This document shows positions 9,095 to 19,073 of a stretch of 64,000 nucleotides of DNA, one piece after another (position 1 is the stretch's first letter; every line of letters begins with the position of its first letter). The notes under the pieces were generated by a model. The model saw only the letters and a list, made by a program, of their open reading frames with translations. It made no database searches and had not been told where the DNA came from. Origin of the DNA: Pectobacterium aroidearum (GTDB lineage: Bacteria; Pseudomonadota; Gammaproteobacteria; Enterobacterales; Enterobacteriaceae); the NCBI RefSeq assembly GCF_041228105.1, contig NZ_CP166097.1:930001-994000 (forward strand), written 5' to 3'. The position numbers and the translations under genes are program-made.

Positions 9095-10237
9095 TTACTC
9101 TTCTTCCGCCAGAAACAGCTCCAGCAGGGAGTTCAGAAACAGTTTACCGTGTTCGGTGATTTGCCAGTGCGTGGCGGTTTCCGTCAGATAGCCTTGCGCC
9201 AGTGCCTGATCCAACTGCGTGCGGATGCAGTGTTCTTCCAGACCGGTGTACGCCGTGAAATCCGCTCGTGGAGCGGCTTCCAGTAGGCGGAAGCGGTTCA
9301 TGAAGAACTCAAAAGGCCGATCGTCGTTAGCAACGTCGTGCTGTTTATCCAGATATGTGCCTTGCATATAGCCGCGCGGATGGCGGACTTTGACCGTGCG
9401 CAGAATGCGGCCGTCGCTGAAGGTCAGCTTGCCGTGCGCCCCGCAGCCAATCCCTAAATAGTCACCGAAGCGCCAGTAGTTCAGGTTGTGCTGGCACTGA
9501 TAGCCCGGTTTGGCATAGGCAGAGGTTTCATATTGCTGGTAACCCGCGGCGCTGAGTAGCGCGTGGCCCTGCTCGTAGATGTCCCACAGCGCGTCGTCGT
9601 CCGGTAGCGTCGGCGGGCGCGAACTAAACAGTGTATTGGGCTCGATGGTGAGCTGATACCACGATAAATGCGGCGGATTGAGCGCGATGGCCTGACGCAG
9701 GTCGTCCAGCGCTTCGTCCAGCGATTGATCCGGTAAGCCGTGCATCAGGTCCAGATTAAAGCTGCGTAATCCCAGACCGGTCGCCAGGTGCGCTGCGCGC
9801 TTGGCTTCGTCCGGGCCGTGAATACGCCCTAAGCGCGTCAGCTTTTGCGGATCGAAACTCTGCACGCCGATGGAGATGCGGTTAATGCCTGCGCGCTGAT
9901 AGCCGCTGAAACGATCGGCTTCAACCGTGCCGGGATTGGCTTCCATCGTAATTTCGGCATCCGGTGTTAGCGGAATTCTTGCCCGAACGCCGTCGAGCAG
10001 CGCCTGCATCGCTTCCGCGCTCAGCAGGCTGGGTGTGCCGCCGCCAATGAAGATCGAGTGCAGTGCACGACCGCTCGCCAGCGGCAAATCGGCATCCAGA
10101 TCCGCCAGCAGGTGATCGACATATTCCTGATGCGGCACGTCGCCTTTCAGCGCGTGAGAGTTGAAATCGCAGTACGGACATTTCTGTACGCACCACGGAA
10201 TATGGATGTACAGGCTGAGCGGGGGAAGCTTAAGCAT
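9095..10237 (-). CDS. hemW: Heme chaperone HemW
   Basis: Radical-SAM-family protein that delivers heme to respiratory enzymes; older annotation calls it a coproporphyrinogen III oxidase-like protein. The CxxxCxxC cluster motif is CVQKCPYC (C16, C20, C23), followed by the SAM-binding GGGTPS. The C-terminal region is the HemW-specific HemN_C domain. The start at 10237 gives [16 protein letters not shown], which aligns with E. coli HemW. The frame is open further upstream, but that part lies inside rdgB and is not conserved. The start overlaps the rdgB stop by 8 bases, so this is the last gene of the yggS-hemW operon. Confidence 0.96.
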   Translation of the reverse strand: MLKLPPLSLYIHIPWCVQKCPYCDFNSHALKGDVPHQEYVDHLLADLDADLPLASGRALHSIFIGGGTPSLLSAEAMQALLDGVRARIPLTPDAEITMEANPGTVEADRFSGYQRAGINRISIGVQSFDPQKLTRLGRIHGPDEAKRAAHLATGLGLRSFNLDLMHGLPDQSLDEALDDLRQAIALNPPHLSWYQLTIEPNTLFSSRPPTLPDDDALWDIYEQGHALLSAAGYQQYETSAYAKPGYQCQHNLNYWRFGDYLGIGCGAHGKLTFSDGRILRTVKVRHPRGYMQGTYLDKQHDVANDDRPFEFFMNRFRLLEAAPRADFTAYTGLEEHCIRTQLDQALAQGYLTETATHWQITEHGKLFLNSLLELFLAEEE

Positions 10238-10823
10238 TGCGTAGCGCATCCAGCAGCAGGCGCAGCGCCTGACCGCGGTGAGACTGCGCGTTCTTCTCTT
10301 CACGCGTCAGTTCTGCCGCCGTTTTACCCAGTTCAGGCACGAAGAAGATCGGGTCATAGCCGAAGCCGCCGCTGCCTGCCGCTTCATGCGTCAGCACACC
10401 CTGCCAGCTACCGTGGCAGACAATTGGCGTCGGGTCTTCCGCGTGGCGCAGATATACCAGCACGCAGTGGAAGCTGGCACGGCGTTGTTCATCCGGTACC
10501 TCTTTTAATGTCAGCAGCAGCTTATCCAGATTTTGCTGGTCGCTGGCATCTGCGCCCGCGTAGCGTGCCGAGTAAATGCCCGGCGCGCCGCCCAGTGCAT
10601 CGACAGCCAGACCAGAATCATCGGCAATCGCCGGTAGCCCTGTGATTTGCGCCGCATGACGTGCTTTCAGGATGGCGTTTTCGATGAAGGTCAGGCCGGT
10701 TTCTTCGGCGGAATCCACGCCCAGTTCGGTCTGCGCCACAATATCCAGACCGAAATCGGCCAGCAAGCTGGCGAGCTCGCGCACTTTACCGGGGTTTCCG
10801 GTAGCCAAAACCACTTTTTGCAT
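10230..10823 (-). CDS. rdgB: XTP/dITP diphosphatase RdgB
   Basis: Cytosolic house-cleaning pyrophosphatase that removes dITP, dXTP and ITP, preventing their incorporation into DNA. It is of the Ham1/RdgB family: [14 protein letters not shown] at the N-terminus, [20 protein letters not shown] in the middle and QSHRGQAL near the C-terminus. The 197-residue length is normal. It lies between yggU and hemW as in E. coli, with a short 17-base gap from yggU. Confidence 0.97.
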   Translation of the reverse strand: MQKVVLATGNPGKVRELASLLADFGLDIVAQTELGVDSAEETGLTFIENAILKARHAAQITGLPAIADDSGLAVDALGGAPGIYSARYAGADASDQQNLDKLLLTLKEVPDEQRRASFHCVLVYLRHAEDPTPIVCHGSWQGVLTHEAAGSGGFGYDPIFFVPELGKTAAELTREEKNAQSHRGQALRLLLDALRNA

Positions 10824-10840
10824 CGTCTTGTCCTGCGTGT

Positions 10841-11143
10841 TTATTCAATGAAGTCCGCGACGTCAGCCGGGATATGTTGCGGATGGGTAATTCTAATCTG
10901 TTTATGCCGCCCGAGTTCGCCTTTTTCAATCACGACCAGACTCTTGGCGACCCGAAATTGTTTGGCGAGAAATTTGGTCAGATGGGCATTGGCCTGCCCA
11001 TCAACAGGTGGTGCGGTAATGGCGACTTTCAGTTCGTCGCCATGCAAACCCACGATCTGATCCCGGCTGGCTTTCGGCTGAATATACAGTCGAATCACCA
11101 GCGCATCGCCGTGGCGGGTAATCGCACTCACAGCAGGAACCAC
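10841..11143 (-). CDS. yggU: DUF167 family protein YggU
   Basis: Small conserved protein of unknown function. The family core [21 protein letters not shown] and [20 protein letters not shown] is intact. It overlaps the yggT stop by 16 bases, so the two are probably translationally coupled. Family members are structurally characterised, but no biochemical role is established. Confidence 0.93.
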   Translation of the reverse strand: MVPAVSAITRHGDALVIRLYIQPKASRDQIVGLHGDELKVAITAPPVDGQANAHLTKFLAKQFRVAKSLVVIEKGELGRHKQIRITHPQHIPADVADFIE

Positions 11144-11682
11144 AGCCCCGGGAACAGGTCCATGCCCAGATAGTTGAGCATATACAGAATCAGAATGACG
11201 GCCATGGCAGAGAAATCAATGCCGCCCATGACCGGAATAATGCGACGGAGCGGTGCCATTAGCGGTTCGGTCAACTGATGCAGCAGATACTCAATAGGGC
11301 TACGACCTTGACTGACCCAGCTCATGATGGAACGGATGATGATGACCCAGAAGACCAGATAGCCGGCGGATTTAATCAGCGAAATGAGCCCGACCAGCAG
11401 GTTCATTGGGCTGAGGGAAATCGCGCCAACCTGAATCAGCAGCAGTAACGGGTATTTGATCGTCGTGAGAATAAAAGCCAGCAGCAGCGAGGCGCTGTCA
11501 ATCGGCCCTAATGACGGCAAAATGCGGCGCAGCGGCCCGACAATCGGCTGGGTGATTTTGACGACAAACTGCGACAGCGGGTTATAGAAATCGCTGCGTG
11601 ACCACTGCATCCAGATGCGTAGCAGCAGGACCATTACATAGAGGTCGACCAGCGTTTTGACCAGAAAAGTCAGGGTGAGCAT
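11128..11682 (-). CDS. yggT: YggT family integral membrane protein
   Basis: Inner-membrane protein with two tandem YGGT repeats. Each repeat has a pair of hydrophobic segments around an RxxxPxxGGIDFS or [13 protein letters not shown] type motif. In other bacteria YggT relatives are linked to cell division, chromosome distribution or osmotic tolerance; no definite role is assigned. Operon position is after proC, before yggU. Confidence 0.93.
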   Translation of the reverse strand: MLTLTFLVKTLVDLYVMVLLLRIWMQWSRSDFYNPLSQFVVKITQPIVGPLRRILPSLGPIDSASLLLAFILTTIKYPLLLLIQVGAISLSPMNLLVGLISLIKSAGYLVFWVIIIRSIMSWVSQGRSPIEYLLHQLTEPLMAPLRRIIPVMGGIDFSAMAVILILYMLNYLGMDLFPGLWFLL

Positions 11683-11730
11683 AAGTACGTCTTTTCCTTG
11701 TAAGATAAAGAATCGGGGAATCCGCTTTGG

Positions 11731-12558
11731 TTAAAAAAGCGTTTCCATTTCCTGTGCGCGAGCAATCGCCGCCTGCATGGCCTCAGCCACAGTTTGCGTC
11801 AACTGCTGTTCGTTAAATACCCGCAGGGCTTCTGCCGTGGTGCCGCCCTTGGAGGTGACATTCTCCCGCAGCGTTGACAGCGCCGTATCGGGGTTGGCTT
11901 CAACCAACGCGGCGGCGCCCGACGCGGCCTGCTGCACCAGCAGGCGAGCCGTTTCCTGGCTGAACCCCTGACGGATGGCTTCCTGCTGCATGGCTTCCAT
12001 AAACAGGAAGAAATAGGCCGGTGCGCTGCCCGCGGCGGCGATCACGCCGTTAATGCCTGATTCGCTATCCACCCAGCAAATTTTACCGACGCTCTGCATC
12101 AGCTGTGCGGTGAAGTCTTTATCAGCCTGACTGACGGAGGCGGGGGCGTACATCCCACTCATGCCTTTTCCGACCAGAGACGGTGTATTTGGCATAATCC
12201 GTACGATATTCAGCGGTTCTCCCAGCAGTGCCTGAAAACGCGCGATACTGATGCCTGCCGCAATCGAGAGTACCAGTTTACCGGAGAAGTTGACTTGCTC
12301 ATGCAGCGGTTCGCAAACTGTTGCCATCATCTGCGGTTTGACGGCCAGCACAATGACATCCGCTTCCTGAGCGCAGCGGACATTGTCTGCACTGCTGATC
12401 ACGCCGTATTGTGCCGCCAGCGCATCGCGGTTCTTACCCGAAGGCGCGCAGACGCTGATGTGTTGAGCGGGGTAACCGCCGTTGACTAATCCGGCGATAA
12501 TGGCCTGCGCCATGTTTCCGGCACCAATAAACGCTATTTTACGTTGCTGCATCTGCAT
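11731..12558 (-). CDS. proC: Pyrroline-5-carboxylate reductase
   Basis: NAD(P)H-dependent enzyme that catalyses the last step of proline biosynthesis. The Rossmann motif FIGAGNMAQAIIAGL is at residues 9-23, and the C-terminal signature with EALRVFNEQQL is present. The length of 275 aa is normal. Its place between yggS and yggT differs from E. coli, where proC is elsewhere, but is common in other Enterobacterales. A start two codons later (MQQRKIAF) is also possible. Confidence 0.96.
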   Translation of the reverse strand: MQMQQRKIAFIGAGNMAQAIIAGLVNGGYPAQHISVCAPSGKNRDALAAQYGVISSADNVRCAQEADVIVLAVKPQMMATVCEPLHEQVNFSGKLVLSIAAGISIARFQALLGEPLNIVRIMPNTPSLVGKGMSGMYAPASVSQADKDFTAQLMQSVGKICWVDSESGINGVIAAAGSAPAYFFLFMEAMQQEAIRQGFSQETARLLVQQAASGAAALVEANPDTALSTLRENVTSKGGTTAEALRVFNEQQLTQTVAEAMQAAIARAQEMETLF

Positions 12559-12642
12559 CCTCGTTGCTCACCTGTTTGTCAAAGATGACGTGCCGTTCAG
12601 GGCGTGCCTCTGCGGTTTATGCGCTTTTGGCTGATGGTTTGG

Positions 12643-13356
12643 TTATACGCTTTTTGCTGCATAGTCCCGCGCGCCAAAGATTGCCGTGCCAATACGCACC
12701 AGTGTGCTGCCAGCGGTAATCGCCGCGCGCATGTCGTCCGTCATCCCCATAGAGAGTGTATCAATATGCGGATAAGTTGCGGACAACGTTTGGAACAGTG
12801 CTGCCATTTGTTTGAAAACGACCAACTGCTGTTCATAATCTGTTTCCGGTGCCGGGATCGCCATCAGGCCACGCAGGCGCAGGTTGGGCAGCGCGGCGAC
12901 GCTGGCGGCGAGTTCCGCCAGTTCATCGACCATAATGCCGGATTTGCTCGGTTCGCCGCTGATATTAATCTGCAACAGAACGTTTAACGGCGGCAGCGTG
13001 GCCGGACGTTGTTCGCTCAGACGTTGCGCGATGCGCAAACGATCTACGGTATGAAACCAGTCAAAATTCTCGGCTACCAGCCGACTTTTGTTTGACTGTA
13101 ACGGGCCGATAAAGTGCCATTCCAGCGGTGTATTCGGGTGGTTTTCCTGGAAATAATGAATCTTCTCCACGCCTTCCTGAACATAGTTCTCGCCAAACGC
13201 CTGTTGCCCTGCCGCGATGGCTTCTTCGATCGCGCTCACAGGTTTGGTTTTACTGACTGCAAGTAGCGTAATGTCTTCTGGTGCCCGCGCGCAATGCGCA
13301 GCGGCGGTGGCGATTTGTTGCCGGATGTCCTGTAGATTCTGCTGGATTGTCGTCAT
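12643..13356 (-). CDS. yggS: PLP homeostasis protein YggS
   Basis: Pyridoxal-phosphate-binding protein of the PLPBP/COG0325 family that controls vitamin B6 and amino-acid balance. The PLP lysine is in LLAVSKTKPVSAIEE (K36). The phosphate-binding loop region with SMGMTDDM is near the C-terminus. It is the first gene of the operon. Its start lies only 21 bases from the divergent pilT-like start, so its promoter must sit inside the neighbouring coding sequence. Confidence 0.96.
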   Translation of the reverse strand: MTTIQQNLQDIRQQIATAAAHCARAPEDITLLAVSKTKPVSAIEEAIAAGQQAFGENYVQEGVEKIHYFQENHPNTPLEWHFIGPLQSNKSRLVAENFDWFHTVDRLRIAQRLSEQRPATLPPLNVLLQINISGEPSKSGIMVDELAELAASVAALPNLRLRGLMAIPAPETDYEQQLVVFKQMAALFQTLSATYPHIDTLSMGMTDDMRAAITAGSTLVRIGTAIFGARDYAAKSV

Positions 13357-13377
13357 GGTTATTCAGGAGGTTAATCT

Positions 13378-14394
13378 ATGGAATTGGATGAGTGGATAGC
13401 GCGTAGTGTAAAACATAATGCCTCAGATCTGCACCTTTGTAGCGGCCACCCGCCAGTGTTACGTGTCGATGGGCGGCTACAGCCTGAAAATACCTTACCA
13501 CGTTTAACGTCAGGGCAGGTGGCACAATGGTGCGATGCCTGGCTTGAACCCGCTCAGAGAGAACAACTGCGGCAGTTTGGTCAGATAGACGGCGCGTTAA
13601 TGCTGCCTGATGGGCAGCGTCTGCGGGTAAATGTGTTTCGTCAGCGAGAAGGGCTGTCCGCGGCGCTGCGTATTATCCCGTCCGTTCAGCCGTCATTGGA
13701 CGGGCTACACGCGCCACCCGTTCTGTCGACGCTGCTGGAGAAACCGAACGGGCTGATCCTGATTACCGGAGCGACGGGGAGCGGTAAATCCACGACGCTG
13801 GCGGCAATGCTCGGGGCGTTAAACGACAGCAGCGATCGCCATGTGATTACGCTGGAGGATCCGATCGAGTTTATCCATGCCAGCCGACGCTGCCTGATTC
13901 AACAGCGTGAGATCGGTGCGCACAGCGCGTCTTTTGCACAGGCGCTACGGGCTACCTTGCGGGAAGATCCCGATGTGATTCTGCTGGGAGAATTGCGCGA
14001 TACGGAGACGATTCGGCTGGCGCTGACGGCGGCGGAAACCGGTCATCTCGTGCTATCCACACTGCATACGCGCAGTGCATCGCAGGCGGTCGATCGTCTG
14101 ATTGATGTCTTTCCCGGTGAAGAGAAAGCCTATGTTCGCAGTCAGCTAGCCACCTGTTTGCAGGCCGTGGTGACGCAAAGGTTGTTGCCTTCTGCACTCG
14201 GCGGTCGCATTGCGCTTTATGAAGTGCTGACGGCGACAGCGGCAGTCAGCAACCTGATTCGGGAAGGGAAAATGCATCAGCTTCCCGGCCTGATTCAAAC
14301 GGGAACGGCTGCGGGCATGCAAACGTTCGAGCAAAGCTACCAGCAGCGCTGTCGGGATGGGCTTATTTCACACAATTGCGCCCTTGCCGTTTAG
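13378..14394 (+). CDS. yggR: PilT-like type IV pilus ATPase (YggR)
   Basis: Secretion-superfamily ATPase of the PilT class, which powers pilus retraction. Walker A GATGSGKST is at residues 131-139, the Asp box LEDPIEF follows, Walker B is DPDVILLGELRD, and the His box is GHLVLSTLHT. The C-terminal NLIREGKMHQLP region matches PilT/YggR proteins. An AGGAGG ribosome-binding site sits 8 bases before the ATG. No other pil gene is adjacent, so its partners must lie elsewhere. Its 3' end overlaps the convergent GGDEF pseudogene by 32 bases. Confidence 0.92.
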   Translation: MELDEWIARSVKHNASDLHLCSGHPPVLRVDGRLQPENTLPRLTSGQVAQWCDAWLEPAQREQLRQFGQIDGALMLPDGQRLRVNVFRQREGLSAALRIIPSVQPSLDGLHAPPVLSTLLEKPNGLILITGATGSGKSTTLAAMLGALNDSSDRHVITLEDPIEFIHASRRCLIQQREIGAHSASFAQALRATLREDPDVILLGELRDTETIRLALTAAETGHLVLSTLHTRSASQAVDRLIDVFPGEEKAYVRSQLATCLQAVVTQRLLPSALGGRIALYEVLTATAAVSNLIREGKMHQLPGLIQTGTAAGMQTFEQSYQQRCRDGLISHNCALAV

Positions 14395-16189
14395 CCGCAT
14401 AGAGGTTTGCATCGGCTAACTGAATCCAGTCCTCAACGGAAGCAAGATCGGAACGGTAAGCGGCAATGCCTGCGCTGATCGTGAAATGCAGAGTCTGGCG
14501 ATCGTATTCCAGCGTGTGCTGCTCAATCGCTTTACGAATACGCTCAATGGTCATCATCGCCGTTTGGTAAGAGATATCTTTTAACAGGATGATGAACTCC
14601 TCACCGCCGAGGCGGGCGACCAGATCTTCCTGGCGCAGCGACATGCGCATGAGCACCGCCAGCTCTTTGAGGACGGCATCGCCAGCCAGATGACCATATT
14701 GATCGTTAATGTTTTTGAATAAATCGATATCAATAATGGCCAGACAGCTTTTATCCGTCTGCTGGTTTTACTGATTGTGGAGAAAAAAGGCATTGGCCTG
14801 TTCGAAGAAGCTGCTGCGATTCGGCAGGCCAGTAAGAAAATCATGCCCCGCGCTAAAGCGCAGTGAGGCTTCTATCTGTGTGCGCTCATCTTCCAGTGAA
14901 CGCGCGTGAATGATGATGCCAAGCGTCTTCACCAGCGGAGCCAGCAGCTCGATCATCGTTTGATCGTAACCTTCCCGGCGGTTGGCCAGCGCGATCATGC
15001 CAAGCGCTTTGCCGTTGTGGGTGATAGGAATACCAAGCAGGGAATACAATGCGGGGTGGATGGGCGGGAGATCCCGCCCTGCCTTTTGCCTCAGCAGGTT
15101 ATTGGTGCACACCACCGTATTGTGGGTCACCACGTGACCAAACAGATTATCCAGTTTACGGATCCTCAGGCCGCCGTGGGTTCTGCGCTGGTTTCTGTAC
15201 CAGTTCAGGGTTTCTTCATCCCAGGTAAGGTTGGATATCGCGGGAAGGTATAGCGACTGGCCGTCTTCGTCTTCCTGCAACGTGGCAATGAAGCCAAAGG
15301 TGCTGTTGGTGACATTAAGCAGTCGCTCAAAGACTTTGTCGCAGGCGGAAAGCAGATTATGGTCGAGGAGAAAGCTGTCGTGGACTGACAATAGGATATC
15401 GAGAATGATGCCTTGCTGATGGGCTTTCTTTTCGGTTTCGACGTTTTGCGTGATGTTGTGGGCATATTTAATGATTTTTCGCACATTGCCGTCGCTATCC
15501 ATGATCGGACTGTAGGTCGCTTGTATCCAGTATGAATGGCTGCCTTTGCCCAGTCGATGGAACCGTCCGCTGATGGGGTGGCCGCGGTGTAAGGTTTCCC
15601 AAAATGTTTGATACTCTGTTTGTTCAGTATCAACAGGGTTGCAGAGTAGACGATGGTGCTGACCGAGTAGGTCTTTTTCCTCATAGCCTGTCAGCACCAG
15701 ATAATGTTTATTGATATGAGTGATATAGCCATCTTTATCAAACTCAATGACGCCTTGCGCGTTCTCAATCGCATCTAACCGTGCACGATGTTCTGACACG
15801 AGAAGTTTTTCCTGCGTAATATCCGTTGCCAGTTTTATGATGCCGATATGTCGGCCTTTGTCATCGATAATTGGCGTATAAGCCGCATGGAGCCAAATAA
15901 TTTCTCCTTTTTGGGTTTTTCGCTGGAATTCCCCTGCGTTGATATTTCCTTTAACCACATCGTGCCAAAAATGATCGTGTTTTTTACGTTGTGCTTCTGG
16001 CAGAAAAAACGTGTGATTTTTCTGAATAATATCTTCTTTTTTATAGCCTAGCATTTTGCAAAAAAGAGGATTGGCCTCAACCAGTTTCCCTGCCAGATCG
16101 AATTCGGCGATGGCATAAATGGAATCAAGTGCGTGTAGTTTGGCTTCACTGTCAAACCTGGTAATCAAATCAACTGACTGATTATTCAT
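14363..16189 (-). pseudogene. PAS-PAS-GAF-GGDEF sensor, cut by in-frame stop
   Basis: A sensory diguanylate-cyclase gene split by a single TAA codon (14768-14770), codon 474 of 609. There is no frameshift: the halves are 405 bases apart in the same frame. The upstream part (14768-16189, 473 aa) has two PAS domains (about residues 13-130 and 135-255), a GAF-like domain (about 270-430) and the start of the GGDEF domain (HDFLTGLPNR). The downstream part encodes the rest, including the IDIDLFK metal-site strand and GGEEF at about codons 528-532. The catalytic motif therefore lies after the stop. A truncated, cyclase-dead sensor would be made unless the stop is read through or is a sequencing error. 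No other stop has accumulated, which points to a very recent event. Confidence 0.9.
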
Positions 16190-16669
16190 GTTTATCTCTG
16201 CCTATATTCTTTCTGTCTTTATCCTTGATTCGCTATTATCAGAAGCATCCACGTTATCATGGTGCCATCTGGCGTGTTATCGGGCGATTGGTGTCCCTTT
16301 TTTTGTACGCGAAAATCAATGGAACGAATTAATAAAATAGCGTGCTATTAATTTAATTAATAATCGTTTTGTATTGATATAATTAATGGCAGAAAACGTA
16401 TGGCGAATGCTACCAATAACAAATATCGCTCATTGTCTTTTTATTCAATGCGTTGAGGAAGTTGTGTTGATCGGTTTTACGCTGAAACCTTATTTATACG
16501 CCTATATGTAAAAACAGAGAATAGCGTTAAAAAAATAATACTCAAATTATCCGGAAGTATACCTATGAAATAAGTGTGTTAAGACGGAAATGGGTTCCTG
16601 CCTGTTCCGTTGTTTATTGGTTTTTTTAAAGAGGGAAGGAATAAACAGGGGACTCTCTGTGGGGGAATA
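16190..16669. other. AT-rich intergenic region, no gene seen
   Basis: Nearly 500 bases upstream of the sensor gene and beyond the 3' end of the next chemoreceptor. It is AT-rich, with a palindromic TATTAATTTAATTAATA near 16346. It should contain the sensor promoter; I cannot place it with confidence. Confidence 0.4.
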
Positions 16670-16699
16670 CCTGTGGTCGGCGATGGGGCTGACCACAGG
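16670..16699 (-). terminator. Hairpin after chemoreceptor gene
   Basis: CCTGTGGTC (16670-16678) and GACCACAGG (16691-16699) form a perfect 9-bp stem just beyond the stop of the 16719-18290 gene. There is no T-tract, so termination efficiency is uncertain. Confidence 0.5.
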
Positions 16700-16718
16700 C
16701 GGTGTAATATACCAGCGA

Positions 16719-18290
16719 TTAGGAAAGACGAGGTTCTACCTGAAACAGCGCCATAGAGCGCATGAGCTGCTGAGATTGTTGCTCCAGTGATTGCGTAGTG
16801 GCGGATGACGCTTTAACGAGCTGCGCGTTATGCTGAGCGACCTTGTCGATTTGTGTGAAAGCGACGTTAACCTGTTCGATACCTCGATGTTGCTCTTGTG
16901 TGGCGGTGGAGATATCTCGCATCAGTTGCGTAATACGGATGATTTCGTCGGTCACTTCATCCATGGTTTCACCCGCTTTAGAAGCCAACTCAAGCCCTTC
17001 GGACACGCGCGTCTGGGAATCCAGGATCAACGAACGGATCTCTTTTGCGGCCTGCGAGCTATGCTGCGCCAGATTGCGTACCTCTCCGGCGACGACGGCA
17101 AAGCCTCTGCCTTGTTCGCCTGCGCGAGCGGATTCAACGGAGGCATTCAGCGCCAGTATGTTGGTCTGGAACGCGATCCCGTCAATGACGCTGAGGATGT
17201 CATTGATACGCTTGGCGCTGACGGCGATCTCCTGCATTTTCTCGATGACGTAACAGACGGACTCGTTGCTGCGGCTGCTGGTGTTCGAGACGTTATTGGC
17301 GAGTTGATGCGCAAGTTCGGCGTGGTCGGCATTCAGTTTCACCGTGGCACTCAGTTGCTCCATGCTTGCTGCCGTCTGTTCCAGTGCGGCAACGGATTCT
17401 TCAGTGCGCTGGGCAAGCTGGGTGTTTTCTTCAAAGAGCTCGCGACTGCCGAGATCGATTTGCGTGCTGGCATCGCGCACCTGGCTTACCGATTCCAGCA
17501 GCGCACCCTGCATGCGGCCAATAGCATCGTTGAGTCTACCCAGTTCGTTGTCTCCACCTTGAATCAGGCGGCGGGTCAGGTTACCCGCGGCGACCTGCTC
17601 CAATTGCTCAATGGCATAATCCAGCGGTTTGAGCAGCATGTGCCGCAGTGCGATCCAGGCTAATGCAACCAGCGTGACAGACAGCAGGCAGGCAATGGCA
17701 ATGAGCAGCAGCATCATGTTCTCATTACGTTCGGACTGTGCCAGACCCTGTTCGGACAGCTGTTGGGCATACTGACGAAAGTTTTGAATTGATAAATCAA
17801 AGGCTTCACTCAGCGGGCCGAGCTGTTTTTCCAGTACGTCATAATATTCGTCGGTATACTGTTTTTGCAGCGCGCTCAGCATCGGTGTCATGCCCTGCTG
17901 AAAATAGGCCTGATAGGTTTTCAGCACCTCCTGCGCCAGCGCCTGCTGCTTCGGATCGGCATTGGCTGATTTGATCACGCGGTCAATGTCTTCCTGCGAC
18001 TGGTTGAGGTGCTTCTCTACAACCCCGGTTTCCTTCGCTCCATCGTCCAGCAGGCCGATTTCGATTTTCCTGACGGCGAGCGTTGCCGATGCGCGTGCGC
18101 TGAGCGTTTGGTTATAGCCGCTCATCAGGTTGCCCAACTCAATACCCTGAATCTGGTTTTGTGCCGTCAGCGTTTCCCTGTCTTTCTTAATGGCAACCAC
18201 GCCCATGCCGCTAACGATAAGCAGCAACAGGGTGGTTAACAGCAATAGTGTTAATAAGCCGGTACGAATAGAAATATTTTTCAACCTCAT
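16719..18290 (-). CDS. Methyl-accepting chemotaxis protein (523 aa)
   Basis: Inner-membrane chemoreceptor. TM1 is at about 10-32, a Tar/Tsr-like four-helix periplasmic domain at about 33-185, TM2 at about 190-212, and HAMP at about 213-265, followed by the signalling coiled coil. The hairpin tip reads [13 protein letters not shown] instead of the usual [13 protein letters not shown], with two Ala-to-Ser changes in a nearly invariant region. There is no CheR-docking pentapeptide at the C-terminus. The N-terminus and periplasmic domain resemble those of the chemoreceptor at 53238-54824, so the two look like paralogues. Ligand unknown; single-gene transcript. Confidence 0.93.
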   Translation of the reverse strand: MRLKNISIRTGLLTLLLLTTLLLLIVSGMGVVAIKKDRETLTAQNQIQGIELGNLMSGYNQTLSARASATLAVRKIEIGLLDDGAKETGVVEKHLNQSQEDIDRVIKSANADPKQQALAQEVLKTYQAYFQQGMTPMLSALQKQYTDEYYDVLEKQLGPLSEAFDLSIQNFRQYAQQLSEQGLAQSERNENMMLLLIAIACLLSVTLVALAWIALRHMLLKPLDYAIEQLEQVAAGNLTRRLIQGGDNELGRLNDAIGRMQGALLESVSQVRDASTQIDLGSRELFEENTQLAQRTEESVAALEQTAASMEQLSATVKLNADHAELAHQLANNVSNTSSRSNESVCYVIEKMQEIAVSAKRINDILSVIDGIAFQTNILALNASVESARAGEQGRGFAVVAGEVRNLAQHSSQAAKEIRSLILDSQTRVSEGLELASKAGETMDEVTDEIIRITQLMRDISTATQEQHRGIEQVNVAFTQIDKVAQHNAQLVKASSATTQSLEQQSQQLMRSMALFQVEPRLS

Positions 18291-18606
18291 GGTGTCCTTT
18301 TCCTTACGCCGCCTTTCGTGGGGGATAGCCCAGTCATCAATGGATATGGTGTGTCCAACAGAAGAGAATACGTTATCTGTGTTGCGGTGAGATAAAATTA
18401 AAAAGATATGGCTGGCGTAAGAAAGAGGATGTGGGGGAAGAGCGTAGCCAGGCGGTTTCTTTCAACGTGGGTTTCTCTTGACACATAAGGGTATAAATAA
18501 TTAGCCGTAGCGTTTACGCCTGGTTTATTATCTGTCAATAGCATTGGTTTTTCAGGGGCGTACTTAATATGCCCATTAATGATACCCAGAGGTATCCGAG
18601 GTTTAT
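18291..18606. other. Intergenic region between chemoreceptor and nsrR
   Basis: About 315 bases between divergent genes. A TTGACA at 18478-18483 is a possible -35 element for nsrR, but no convincing -10 lies at the right distance. No sigma-28 pattern was seen for the chemoreceptor. Confidence 0.35.
18581..18596. promoter_or_regulatory. Small inverted repeat before nsrR
   Basis: GATACC-CAGA-GGTATC ends 10 bases before the nsrR GTG start. It could be an operator or an RNA hairpin close to the ribosome-binding site. It does not match the NsrR consensus. Confidence 0.35.
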
Positions 18607-19032
18607 GTGCAGTTAACAAGTTTTACGGATTATGGCTTGCGGGCGCTGATTTATATGGCATCGCTTCCGGGCGGGAAAATGACCAGCATTTCTGAGGTAA
18701 CGGAAGTGTATGGCGTGTCTCGTAATCATATGGTCAAAATTATCAATCAACTTAGTCGTGCTGGGTTGGTGATGGCCGTGCGCGGCAAAAATGGCGGTAT
18801 CCGTCTTGGGAAACCAGCAGAAACCATTCGAATTGGCGATGTTGTGCGCGAACTAGAACCGCTTACGCTGGTTAACTGTAGCCACGAGTTTTGCCACATC
18901 ACGCCAGCCTGCCGTTTGAAGCAGGTGCTTCAACAGGCGGTACAAAATTTCCTGCAAGAGCTGGATCAATACACGCTGGCTGATATGGTCAAAGAAAACC
19001 CACCGCTTTATAAATTATTGTTGGTTGAATGA
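18607..19032 (+). CDS. nsrR: Nitric-oxide-sensing repressor NsrR
   Basis: Rrf2-family iron-sulfur repressor that loses DNA binding when NO damages its cluster, which derepresses NO-detoxification and repair genes. The winged-helix part (residues 1-75) includes the recognition region [17 protein letters not shown]. The three cluster cysteines are in [13 protein letters not shown] (C91, C96, C102). The start is GTG with GAGG five bases upstream, giving [20 protein letters not shown], nearly identical to E. coli. It is followed by rnr and rlmB as in E. coli. An NsrR-type operator lies upstream of ytfE in this window. Confidence 0.97.
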
Positions 19033-19073
19033 GTTTTGTTCAGCCTCCTGCTGATGACAACGGAGGAACCGCA

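Noticed and set aside
14363..14770. Frameshift in the GGDEF gene
   Set aside because: The two parts are in the same frame (405 bases apart); the break is a stop codon.
14581..14844. 87-aa frame over the broken GGDEF region
   Set aside because: It is in a different frame and its Ser/Cys-rich product is a shadow.
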